A stretch of DNA of 8,736 nucleotides. It comes from Vulcanimicrobiota bacterium (GTDB lineage: Bacteria > Vulcanimicrobiota > Vulcanimicrobiia > Vulcanimicrobiales > Vulcanimicrobiaceae). How positions within the stretch are numbered: the stretch's first letter is position 1; each line of letters begins with the position of its first letter. The position numbers were made by a program, and so were the translations under genes. This document shows positions 1 to 8,736 of the stretch, one piece after another. Location of the stretch: assembly GCA_019247395.1 (NCBI GenBank), contig JAFAOZ010000157.1, positions 1 to 8,736 of the forward strand, read 5' to 3'. Below the pieces are notes generated by a model. That model was not told the origin of the DNA. It was given only the letters and a program-made list of their open reading frames with translations, and made no database searches.

Positions 1-1
1 T

Positions 2-3066
<3,065 letters not shown>

Positions 3067-3960
3067 TTAATCGTTGCCGGAGACGATTGCCAGGGCGCGT
3101 TCGTAGGCCGGCGGCGGGGGCGCTTCGAATTCGAGCGGCAGACCGGTCGCGGGATGGCGAAACGAGAGCCGCCACGCGTGTAGCGCTTGCCCGGGCTGAT
3201 CGATGCGCGGGTCGCGCTTTCCATAGATGGGATCGTTGAGGATCGGATATCCCGCCGCGGCAAGGTGCACGCGTATTTGATGCGTCCGCCCGGTCTCCAG
3301 GCGAAACGTTAACTCCGCGTGTTTTGGAAATGATCGGCGCAGCTCGTAATGCGTCACGGCCGGCTTTCCGTCGCTGACGATTGCAAATTTCAAACGGTTG
3401 CGCGGATCGCGCCCGATCGGCCCTTCGATCGTGCCGCGCGTGTGCGGAACGCCGCAGACCAGGCCGAGATACTCCCGTGCGATGCGGCGATGCTTCATAG
3501 CCGCACCCAGCCGCCGCAGGCTCTGCTCGTGCTTGGCGACGACCAGTAGCCCCGACGTGTCGCGATCCAGGCGGTGAACGAGTCCGGGACGCAGCGCGTC
3601 GCCGGGCAGCGCGCCGGCGTGTGCGAGTACGGCGTTGACGAGTGTTCCGCTCGTCACGCCGTGCGCGGGATGCGTCACCATGCCGGCGGGTTTGTTGACG
3701 ACGATCAGGTCGTCGTCTTCATACACAACGTCGAGCGCGAGGCGTTCCGGTTCGGCAGTGAGCGCGGCGCGCGGCGCGACGGAGAACTCCAGCACGTCGC
3801 CCGCCTCCAGCGCGAGGCTCGGTTTTGCTGGTATACCGTTGACGAGAACGCCGCCTTGCTTCGCGCTCTGCGCGGCCGCCGATCGCGAAGCGCCCGACAG
3901 GGCGGCGACGATGACGTCGGTGCGCTCTCCCGCCTGCTCAGCGCTGACGACGTGTAACAA
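3067..3960 (-). CDS. rluD: Ribosomal large-subunit pseudouridine synthase, RluA/RluD family
   Basis: Converts specific uridines to pseudouridine, most likely in 23S rRNA helix 69 if it is a true RluD; the exact target cannot be read from sequence. From the chosen start the protein has 297 residues. It begins with an S4-like RNA-binding domain (about 6-60, ending VLVNGIPAKPSLALEAGDVL). The catalytic domain follows, with NKPAGMVTHPAHG (89-101), the signature HRLDRDTSGLL carrying catalytic Asp132, and the late motif THQIRVHLAAAGYPILNDP. The open frame extends upstream to an ATG at 4068, but that part lies inside lspA and does not look like the family. TTG at 3960 leads directly into the expected N-terminus (VVSAEQAGERTD), giving a 23-bp overlap with lspA. 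No strong Shine-Dalgarno is seen. The stop TAA abuts the GTG of tgt. Confidence 0.93.
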   Translation of the reverse strand: MLHVVSAEQAGERTDVIVAALSGASRSAAAQSAKQGGVLVNGIPAKPSLALEAGDVLEFSVAPRAALTAEPERLALDVVYEDDDLIVVNKPAGMVTHPAHGVTSGTLVNAVLAHAGALPGDALRPGLVHRLDRDTSGLLVVAKHEQSLRRLGAAMKHRRIAREYLGLVCGVPHTRGTIEGPIGRDPRNRLKFAIVSDGKPAVTHYELRRSFPKHAELTFRLETGRTHQIRVHLAAAGYPILNDPIYGKRDPRIDQPGQALHAWRLSFRHPATGLPLEFEAPPPPAYERALAIVSGND

Positions 3961-4420
3961 GGCTCGAGAGCAAGAGCAGCCCGACGCCGATGGTGATGCA
4001 CGAATCTCCGACGTTGAAGATGTTCGGCCAAATACGATAGAAGTCGATGAAGTCGATAACGTATCCATAATGAACGCGATCGACGATATTGCCGATCGCC
4101 CCGCCCACGATCATTCCGAACGCGATGCGGACCGTCAGCGACCGTGCCGCGGCGTCGCGAAAGCTGAACCAAAAGAGCACCAGCACGACGATCGCCATCG
4201 CGATCAGGAGCACGGCGTTGTTGCCGAAAAGTCCGAACGCTCCGTGCACGTTGCGTTCGTACGTCCACTTCAAGAAGTGGGGAATGAAGTAGCGGCTCTC
4301 GCCGGGCAAGAAATACTTTGCGACGAGATTCTTCGTATATTGATCGGCCCAGAACACCGCGACCGCAACGGCCGCGATGGTCAGGGTGCTCGTTAGGCTA
4401 GAGACTCGGTTGCGGGACAA
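3938..4420 (-). CDS. lspA: Lipoprotein signal peptidase (signal peptidase II)
   Basis: Membrane aspartyl protease that removes signal peptides from prolipoproteins after Lgt has lipidated the +1 cysteine. From a TTG at 4420 the protein has 160 residues and four hydrophobic segments. It shows the early WADQYTK motif (Asp26), YERNVHGAFGLF, GGAIGNIVDRVHYGYVIDF with catalytic Asp123, and FNVGD with catalytic Asp139. The last motif is more often NxAD, so glycine replaces alanine. The start is uncertain: an in-frame ATG at 4459 would add 13 serine-rich residues and overlap ccdA by 62 bp, whereas TTG overlaps by 23 bp and gives a more typical short N-terminus. A CTG at 4384 is also possible. It lies between ccdA and rluD in one tight unit, and its partner gene lgt starts the divergent unit. 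Confidence 0.94.
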   Translation of the reverse strand: MSRNRVSSLTSTLTIAAVAVAVFWADQYTKNLVAKYFLPGESRYFIPHFLKWTYERNVHGAFGLFGNNAVLLIAMAIVVLVLFWFSFRDAAARSLTVRIAFGMIVGGAIGNIVDRVHYGYVIDFIDFYRIWPNIFNVGDSCITIGVGLLLLSSLVTRRQR

Positions 4421-5129
4421 ACTGATAGAACCATCCGGCGACGTTGAGGAACGCGTCATTCACTAATACCAATCCGACAGCGATGAGAAAAACGCCGGCG
4501 CCGAACTCGATTGCGCGCAGCGACGGCTTGATGCGGTGTAACAGAGGCAAGACGATGCCGATCGCGCCCGCGGCAGCGAGAAACGGCACGGCGAGACCAA
4601 GCGAGTAAAATGCCAGCAGCACCGCGGCTTGCGTGCTGTGCTGCTGCGATGCGATTGCCAGAATGCCGGCGAGAATCGGGCCGATGCATGGCGACCAGCC
4701 GGCGGCGAATGCCATGCCGACGAGGCCCGACGTCCAAAACGTTGCGCGATCTCTACTGACGTGAAACCGCTTGTCCATCATGAGCAGCGGAATACGGATC
4801 ATTCCCATCATCTGCAAGCCGAGTAGTACGACGATGACCCCGCCGATCTGAGCAATCAAGCTTCGGTTCGCATTGAGCGTGCCGCCGATGGCGCTTGCGC
4901 TCAAGCCGAGTGCGATGAAAATAAGGCTGAAACCGAGCACGAAGGCAACGGCGTGCGCCAGCGTTTGAACGCGTGCTTGTGCTGCCGTTTCGGCCTTGAG
5001 ATCCTCGACGCTTTCGCCGGTAAGCAGCGAGAGATACGCCGGGACCAGCGGCAAGACGCACGGCGATACGAAGGAAACGAGGCCCGCGAGGAAGGCGATG
5101 CCGGCGGTAATATGCGTCGTCGCGCTCAT
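4398..5129 (-). CDS. ccdA: Cytochrome c biogenesis protein CcdA (DsbD-type transmembrane thiol reductase)
   Basis: Polytopic membrane protein that carries reducing equivalents from cytoplasmic thioredoxin to thiol-disulfide proteins outside the membrane, for cytochrome c maturation or related reduction. At 243 residues it has the usual length and about six hydrophobic segments. The two redox cysteines are in the expected contexts, SPCVLPLVPAY (Cys24, first helix) and WSPCIGPILAG (Cys148, fourth helix), in the internally duplicated arrangement of the family. The start is ATG at 5129; no strong Shine-Dalgarno is visible before it. It is first in the leftward unit and faces lgt across a 99-bp gap. 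No thioredoxin-like partner (ResA/CcmG) or other ccs gene is present, so whether it serves cytochrome c or another thiol pathway is open. Family identity is secure. Confidence 0.95.
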   Translation of the reverse strand: MSATTHITAGIAFLAGLVSFVSPCVLPLVPAYLSLLTGESVEDLKAETAAQARVQTLAHAVAFVLGFSLIFIALGLSASAIGGTLNANRSLIAQIGGVIVVLLGLQMMGMIRIPLLMMDKRFHVSRDRATFWTSGLVGMAFAAGWSPCIGPILAGILAIASQQHSTQAAVLLAFYSLGLAVPFLAAAGAIGIVLPLLHRIKPSLRAIEFGAGVFLIAVGLVLVNDAFLNVAGWFYQFVPQPSL

Positions 5130-5228
5130 GCGACGCTAGGAGTTTGTCAGACCTGGGCACATTTCCGTCTTTGGCCCCCTTTTGTCCGAATAGGACTTTG
5201 TCGGCCTCCAGCGCACTTCTGATGAGCA
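5130..5228. promoter_or_regulatory. Divergent intergenic region between ccdA and lgt
   Basis: This 99-bp gap between two outward-reading units must, by position, hold the promoters for both, unless they lie inside the genes. I see no convincing -35/-10 pair on either strand. It contains three same-direction copies of TTTGTCNG, at 5143-5150, 5181-5188 and 5197-5204. A fourth, inverted copy (CCGACAAA, 5250-5257) lies just inside lgt. These may be operator sites, which is inference. Confidence 0.5.
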
Positions 5229-6089
5229 ATGCAGCACTGGTTTACATATCCGACAAATATCGACCCGGTCGCAATCCACTTCGGGCGCTACGGCATCCAT
5301 TGGTACGGTATCGCGTATCTGGTTGCGTTCGTCTGCGTCTACCTTTGGATGAGCCGTCCGGCCGGACGCCGCCGGCTCGGTCTGACTCGCGAGCAAATCC
5401 AGGATTTTCTTTTTTACGCGCTGGTCGGCGTGCTCGTCGGCGGGCGAACGTTTTTCGTCATCAACGACATGATCAGCATGCACGACGCGTCGTTTTATCT
5501 CTCCAACCCGATCAATTTCGTGGCCGTTTGGAACGGGGGCATGGCATTCCACGGCGGCTTGATCGGCGTGCTCGTCGCAATCTGGCTTTTCATTCGCAAA
5601 CACCCCGGCCTGAAATATACCGTCGTCGGCGACGAGGTGGTGATGATGCTGCCCGTCGGCATTACGCTGGTGCGCATCGTCAACTTCATCAACGACGAGC
5701 TTTGGGGCGACGTCTGCAATCCCGACCGGCCGTGGTGTTTGATTTTCCCGACGGCGCCCGCCGTCAACGGCATCCCTGCGTACCGTCATCCGTCGCAGAT
5801 TTACGAAGCGATTCTCGACATCTTGACGCTGCCGATCCTCTTGATCGTCTACCGCCTCAAGCCCAAAGACGGCGTCGTGGCATGGACCTGGTTCACGCTC
5901 TACGGCATTACGCGGACGATCGCCGAAATGTGGCGGCAGACGGCGTTCAGCGCGATGGGTCTGACGGGCGGGCAACTCTACGCCATCCCGATGATCGTCG
6001 GCGGCATAATCGGCATCGTCTACTGCGCGACGCGGCCCGGACCGCGGACTGAGGTGGGACCCGTCTCGCCACAACCGGCGCGAGGGTGA
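5229..6089 (+). CDS. lgt: Prolipoprotein diacylglyceryl transferase
   Basis: Transfers diacylglycerol from phosphatidylglycerol to the lipobox cysteine of prolipoproteins, the first step of lipoprotein maturation, in the cytoplasmic membrane. The 286 residues and several hydrophobic segments fit the family. Residues equivalent to those important in E. coli Lgt are present: Tyr26 (HWYGIAY), His108 (AFHGGL), Arg149 and Asn152 (VRIVNFINDELWG), Glu157, Gly160, and the late pair Arg229/Glu233 (TRTIAEMWR); the HPSQIYE motif is also there. The signature usually reads GRxGNFINGE, but here both signature glycines are valine and a third nearby glycine is aspartate. ATG at 5229 gives the standard N-terminus (FGRYGIHWYG); the ribosome site is weak. 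Its TGA overlaps the GTG of yggS. A C-terminal tail after the last membrane segment (about 270-286) is unremarkable. Confidence 0.96.
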   Translation: MQHWFTYPTNIDPVAIHFGRYGIHWYGIAYLVAFVCVYLWMSRPAGRRRLGLTREQIQDFLFYALVGVLVGGRTFFVINDMISMHDASFYLSNPINFVAVWNGGMAFHGGLIGVLVAIWLFIRKHPGLKYTVVGDEVVMMLPVGITLVRIVNFINDELWGDVCNPDRPWCLIFPTAPAVNGIPAYRHPSQIYEAILDILTLPILLIVYRLKPKDGVVAWTWFTLYGITRTIAEMWRQTAFSAMGLTGGQLYAIPMIVGGIIGIVYCATRPGPRTEVGPVSPQPARG

Positions 6090-6766
6090 GCGAAGGCGTC
6101 GCGCAGCGCTATGTGGCGCTGCGGCGCGCCATCGACGACGAGGCGCGCAGCTGCGGTCGCGATCCGGCCGCGATTACGCTCGTCGGAATCTCCAAAGGCC
6201 AGCGAGCCGAGACGATCGTCGCGGCCATCGACGCCGGCTTGGGCGACATCGGCGAGAGCTACCTTCAGGAGGCGCGTGTGAAGATACCGTCGCTGCCGGC
6301 CGTGCGAAAACACTTCGTCGGCCACCTCCAGACGAACAAAGTCAAGGCCGTCGCCGCGCAGTTCGACGTCGTGCAGAGTGTCGATCGCGCGGCGGTGGGC
6401 GCTGCGCTGTCGAGAGCTGCCGTAGCCGCCGGTAAAACGCTGCCGGTCCTGCTCCAGCTCAACATCTCCCCGGCGGAGCGCTTTGGATGTCCGCCCGGCG
6501 AGGCGCAAGAGCTTGCCGAAGTGCTCCAGGGCCAGCCGGGCTTACGACTCGAAGGCGTGATGGCTATCGGACCGCTGAGCTTGGATCGCGATGAAATCTT
6601 GCGTGCATTCGAGCTGGCTGCCAAGACGTTGGCCCGCATAGGTGGAAGTACGCTCTCCGTCGGCATGTCGGGAGATTGGCGCGAAGCGTTGCGGGCGGGC
6701 TCCACAATGTTGCGCATCGGCGAAGCGCTCTTCGGTCCTCGTGCGGCAAAGGAGGTTGCGCGATGA
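6086..6766 (+). CDS. yggS: Pyridoxal phosphate homeostasis protein, YggS/PROSC family
   Basis: Cytoplasmic PLP-binding protein of the alanine-racemase-like barrel fold, thought to buffer and deliver pyridoxal phosphate; no catalytic reaction is established for the family (YlmE in Bacillus). The 226 residues match the usual size. Visible are LVGISKG with the PLP lysine Lys37 (usually LVAVSKT), GESYLQEA (usually GENYVQE), HFVGHLQTNK, and the phosphate-binding end SVGMSGDWREAL followed by GSTMLRIGEALFG. The GTG start at 6086 overlaps the lgt stop by 4 bp (GTGA), and its own TGA overlaps the sepF ATG by 4 bp (ATGA), so it is translationally coupled on both sides. Adjacency of yggS and sepF is widespread in Gram-positive and related lineages, which supports both calls. 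Confidence 0.95.
   Translation: MSEGVAQRYVALRRAIDDEARSCGRDPAAITLVGISKGQRAETIVAAIDAGLGDIGESYLQEARVKIPSLPAVRKHFVGHLQTNKVKAVAAQFDVVQSVDRAAVGAALSRAAVAAGKTLPVLLQLNISPAERFGCPPGEAQELAEVLQGQPGLRLEGVMAIGPLSLDRDEILRAFELAAKTLARIGGSTLSVGMSGDWREALRAGSTMLRIGEALFGPRAAKEVAR
6748..6755 (+). promoter_or_regulatory. Shine-Dalgarno of sepF
   Basis: AAAGGAGG, with its core GGAGG at 6751-6755, lies 7 nt before the ATG at 6763, inside the last codons of yggS. It is the strongest ribosome site I see in the window and fixes the sepF start against longer in-frame alternatives. It suggests sepF is translated more strongly than its coupled neighbours. Confidence 0.85.
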
Positions 6767-7176
6767 GTGTGTTCAGCAAGATCGGATCGTTCTTTTCGAT
6801 CCGCGACGACGAGGAAGAGTTTTACGATGAAGAGAGCGGCTCGGCGCGCGTCGTGCCGCTTTCGGCGGCGGGCCGGCGCGGCAACAATCAAGTGAGCGTC
6901 TATTCGCCGCGTAGTTATCAAGACGTCGTGGAGATTGCCGATTCGCTTCGGAACCGCCAAGTCGTCATTATTAACCTGCAGAATGCAGACCGGTCGCTGC
7001 TCCAGCGCGTCGTTGATTTTATGTCCGGCGTCGCTTATACGATCGACGGCAAGATTCAGAAGCTCGCGGAGTCAATCTATCTGGTCGTTCCGGCCGGTAT
7101 CGTCGTGAACGCAGCGGGTCTGCGCGACTCGATGGTGGCCGACGGTACCTTCGATTTCATGGCGAACCGTACGTAG
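6763..7176 (+). CDS. sepF: Cell division protein SepF
   Basis: Membrane-anchored FtsZ-binding protein of the divisome that aligns or tethers FtsZ filaments at the septum. The protein has 137 residues. It opens with an amphipathic membrane-binding helix (MSVFSKIGSFFSI, 1-13), then an acidic linker (DDEEEFYDEE), then the SepF core from about residue 43: VYSPRSYQDVVEIADSL, VVIINLQNAD, VVDFMSGVAYTIDGKIQKL and the strand IYLVVPAGIVV. The start is ATG at 6763, which gives the classic N-terminus and follows a strong Shine-Dalgarno; the open frame upstream to 6676 is only the out-of-frame end of yggS. It is followed after 5-8 bp by divIVA. In Firmicutes ylmG and ylmH usually lie between these two genes, and both are absent here. 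Confidence 0.95.
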   Translation: MSVFSKIGSFFSIRDDEEEFYDEESGSARVVPLSAAGRRGNNQVSVYSPRSYQDVVEIADSLRNRQVVIINLQNADRSLLQRVVDFMSGVAYTIDGKIQKLAESIYLVVPAGIVVNAAGLRDSMVADGTFDFMANRT

Positions 7177-7181
7177 GAAAG
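7175..7181 (+). promoter_or_regulatory. Ribosome binding site of divIVA
   Basis: AGGAAAG overlaps the sepF stop codon (7174-7176). Two in-frame ATGs follow, at 7182 and 7185. The spacing from this purine run favours the second one, though the difference is a single methionine. Confidence 0.55.
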
Positions 7182-7748
7182 ATGATGAACAAGATTACTC
7201 CGGTCGATATTCAGCACAAGAGCTTCAAAAAGGCGCTTCAGGGGTACGACCGCGCGGACGTCGACGGATTTCTCGATGAAGTCATCGAGACGCTCGAGGA
7301 CGAGGCGCAGCAGCGTGCGGCACTCGAGGCGGAAATTGCCGACCTCAAGGAACGCATCAGTCACTTCAAGGCGATGGAGGAATCGCTGCAAAATACGCTC
7401 GTGCTCGCACAACGCACCGCGGACGAAGTGAAGGCGTCGGCCCACAAAGAAGCGGACTTGATCCGCGAACAGGCGCGCATGGCTGGGGAGCGTGAAATCG
7501 CCGGCTATAACGATGCCATCGCCGACGTGCGCCGCGAGCACCAGCGCGCCGTCGAGGCGGCGGAAAAGGCGCGCAGCGAACTGCGCAGCCTGCTGATGAC
7601 GCACTTGGCGCTGCTGGAGCGCGGTGACGTCGCAAAAGTTAACGGAGAGCTGCCGGGAGCACCGGCACAAAACGTCGTGCCCGAACCGGAACCGGTCAAA
7701 GAGAAGCCGCCCAAAAAAGAAGACACGACTCGCATCACGGTTTACTGA
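7182..7748 (+). CDS. divIVA: DivIVA-domain cell division / polarity protein
   Basis: Coiled-coil scaffold that gathers at curved membrane (septum or poles) and recruits partners for division-site placement, polar growth or chromosome anchoring, depending on lineage. The product has 188 residues (187 if ATG 7185 is used). The N-terminal lipid-binding domain reads KITPVDIQHKSFKKALQGYD, closely matching the family up to GYDRADVDGFLDEV. A long heptad-like coiled coil rich in Glu, Ala and Leu runs from about 28 to 150. A Pro/Glu/Lys-rich linker (about 165-182) and a short tail, TTRITVY, end it. At the positions of the membrane-inserting Phe17 and Arg18 of Bacillus DivIVA this protein has Leu and Gln. 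It follows sepF almost without a gap. It could equally be named for a relative such as Wag31 or GpsB; the exact role cannot be told. Confidence 0.93.
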   Translation: MMNKITPVDIQHKSFKKALQGYDRADVDGFLDEVIETLEDEAQQRAALEAEIADLKERISHFKAMEESLQNTLVLAQRTADEVKASAHKEADLIREQARMAGEREIAGYNDAIADVRREHQRAVEAAEKARSELRSLLMTHLALLERGDVAKVNGELPGAPAQNVVPEPEPVKEKPPKKEDTTRITVY

Positions 7749-7753
7749 TCTCA

Positions 7754-7772
7754 GCAGTGTCATCCTGACTGC
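7754..7772 (+). promoter_or_regulatory. Small hairpin in the divIVA-leuB gap
   Basis: GCAG-TG-TCA, loop TCC, TGA-CTGC can fold as a 7-bp stem with a two-base bulge; GCAGT/ACTGC with a 9-nt loop is an alternative. It ends one base before the presumed GTG of leuB and has no T-run, so it is not a normal terminator. Any role in leuB translation is speculative. Confidence 0.25.
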
Positions 7773-7773
7773 C

Positions 7774-8736
7774 GTGGAAGGGCGCGTCGCCGTTCTGCCG
7801 GGGGACGGCATCGGTCCCGAAGTGACGCGTGCGGCGGTCCGGGTTCTTGCGCGCGTGCGGCCCGATATCGAGTGCGTCGAGTCCGACGTCGGCGGAGCCG
7901 CGCTTGCACGCGGTCTGCCGGCGCTTCCGCCGCAAACACGCGAACTCTGCGACGCTAGTGCGGCTATTCTTTTCGGCAGCGTCGGGCTTCCGCAGTACGA
8001 CGGAAAGCCGTTGGCGGAGCGTCCGGAGTATGCGCTATTCCTGTTGCGCCGCGATTACGAGCTGTATGCCAATTTGCGTCCCGTTCGTGTCTTTGCGGGC
8101 TTGGAGAACGCCTCGCCACTCAAGCCCGAGTTTGTTGCGGGGCTCGATTTAATCATCGTGCGGGAGCTCACCGGCGGTATCTATTATGGCGAGCCGAAGG
8201 AGCAGCGCTGCGTAGAGGGAGTGGACGAGGCGGTCGATACGATGATCTACCGTGCGCCGGAGGTCGAACGCATCGCTCGCATAGCGTTCGAGCTCGCCCG
8301 TAGCCGTCGCAATCATCTCACGTCGGTCGATAAGCAGAACATACTTGAGACGTCGCGGCTTTGGCGGCGCATCGTGAACGACGTTGCGCGCGAGTACCCA
8401 GGCGTTGCAGTCGAACATTTGCTCGTGGACACGGCCGCGATGCAGCTCGTGCAGCGCCCCGGCGAGTTCGACGTCATCGTTACCGAGAATATGTTCGGCG
8501 ACATCCTCTCCGACGAGGCGGCCATATTAACCGGTTCGATCGGAACGCTGCCCAGCGCCAGCCTCGGCACTAAAGGTTCGCCGGGGTACCGCTTCGGTCT
8601 GTACGAGCCGATCGGCGGCACCGCACCGGCGCTGGCCGGTAAGAACGAAGCAAATCCGACGGCGTCGATCCTCTCCGCAGCGATGCTGCTTCGCCACTCA
8701 TTCAACGACGATGCGCATGCGTCACGCATCGAGCAC
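7774..8736 (+). CDS. leuB: 3-Isopropylmalate dehydrogenase, 3'-truncated by window edge
   Basis: Oxidises and decarboxylates 3-isopropylmalate to 2-oxoisocaproate in leucine synthesis. The open frame runs 321 codons to the right edge; about 30-45 residues should be missing. Motifs in order are VLPGDGIGPEV (7-17), the substrate-arginine region LLRRDYELYANLRPVRVF, RELTGGIYYGEP, DKQNILETSRLWR with Lys187, DTAAMQLV with Asp219, and NMFGDILSDEA with Asp243 and Asp247. Glu85, at the place of the isopropyl-recognising Glu87 of the Thermus enzyme, supports LeuB over isocitrate or tartrate dehydrogenases. In the cofactor loop the near-invariant APDI reads APAL (Ala286, Leu287), so the NAD-selecting aspartate is missing. 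GTG at 7774 is the best start by alignment, but it has no Shine-Dalgarno. It lies 25 bp after divIVA, away from other leu genes in view. Confidence 0.93.
   Translation, partial: MEGRVAVLPGDGIGPEVTRAAVRVLARVRPDIECVESDVGGAALARGLPALPPQTRELCDASAAILFGSVGLPQYDGKPLAERPEYALFLLRRDYELYANLRPVRVFAGLENASPLKPEFVAGLDLIIVRELTGGIYYGEPKEQRCVEGVDEAVDTMIYRAPEVERIARIAFELARSRRNHLTSVDKQNILETSRLWRRIVNDVAREYPGVAVEHLLVDTAAMQLVQRPGEFDVIVTENMFGDILSDEAAILTGSIGTLPSASLGTKGSPGYRFGLYEPIGGTAPALAGKNEANPTASILSAAMLLRHSFNDDAHASRIEH

Noticed and set aside
3961..4068. N-terminal extension of rluD to ATG 4068
   Set aside because: The extra 36 residues are lspA read in another frame, and the overlap would be 131 bp. TTG at 3960 leads straight into the family N-terminus.
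5184..5196. GTCC-GAATA-GGAC inverted repeat in the divergent region as an operator
   Set aside because: Only 4-bp arms that do not extend; too short to claim beyond the TTTGTCNG repeats it overlaps.
5136..6074. 312-codon open frame on - strand opposite lgt, and a 302-codon + frame at 5144-6052
   Set aside because: Both are low-complexity, Arg/Asp/His-rich shadows of lgt with no recognisable motif. Lgt explains the region, and long shadow frames are expected in GC-rich DNA.
6676..6762. Longer SepF start at 6676
   Set aside because: The added residues are out-of-frame yggS. The ATG at 6763 has a strong Shine-Dalgarno and gives the canonical SepF N-terminus.
7077..7811. 244-codon - frame antisense to divIVA
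   Set aside because: Leu/Arg/Phe-rich complement of the DivIVA coiled coil; no family resemblance, and it overlaps sepF, divIVA and leuB.

Overview
This is an ordinary chromosomal segment of a GC-rich bacterium (roughly 60% G+C by eye). It is packed with housekeeping genes and has almost no non-coding DNA. Having both SepF and DivIVA points to a Terrabacteria-type lineage (Firmicutes, Actinobacteria, Cyanobacteria, or candidate phyla such as Eremiobacterota or Dormibacterota) rather than a Proteobacterium. That placement is inference, and I cannot name the organism.

Layout: (1) 1-2020, + strand: the C-terminal two thirds of isoleucyl-tRNA synthetase (ileS), cut by the left window edge. (2) 1960-5129, - strand: a four-gene unit transcribed ccdA > lspA > rluD > tgt. 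Its members overlap or abut, and its 3' end runs into the 3' end of ileS by 61 bp. (3) 5130-5228: a 99-bp divergent intergenic region, the only sizeable gap, holding three copies of TTTGTCNG. (4) 5229-8736, + strand: lgt > yggS > sepF > divIVA > leuB. The first three are linked by 4-bp stop/start overlaps, divIVA follows after 5-8 bp, and leuB (cut by the right edge) after 25 bp.

How the genes work together: Lgt and LspA are consecutive enzymes of lipoprotein maturation and sit on opposite sides of the divergent region. CcdA passes electrons across the membrane for extracytoplasmic thiol chemistry. SepF and DivIVA act in septum assembly and pole or septum marking. YggS handles pyridoxal phosphate. 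IleRS, RluD and Tgt serve translation (tRNA charging, rRNA pseudouridine, queuosine in tRNA). LeuB belongs to leucine biosynthesis. The set yggS-sepF-divIVA-ileS-lspA-rluD is the one found next to the dcw cluster in Firmicutes, here rearranged, with ylmG and ylmH missing and lgt, ccdA, tgt and leuB brought in.

I found no RNA gene, mobile element, CRISPR array, toxin-antitoxin or defence system, and no credible undescribed system. The points worth a second look are small: a LeuB lacking the usual NAD-selecting aspartate, an Lgt with altered signature glycines, a repeated motif in the divergent promoter region, and an antisense overlap encoding zinc ligands of IleRS.
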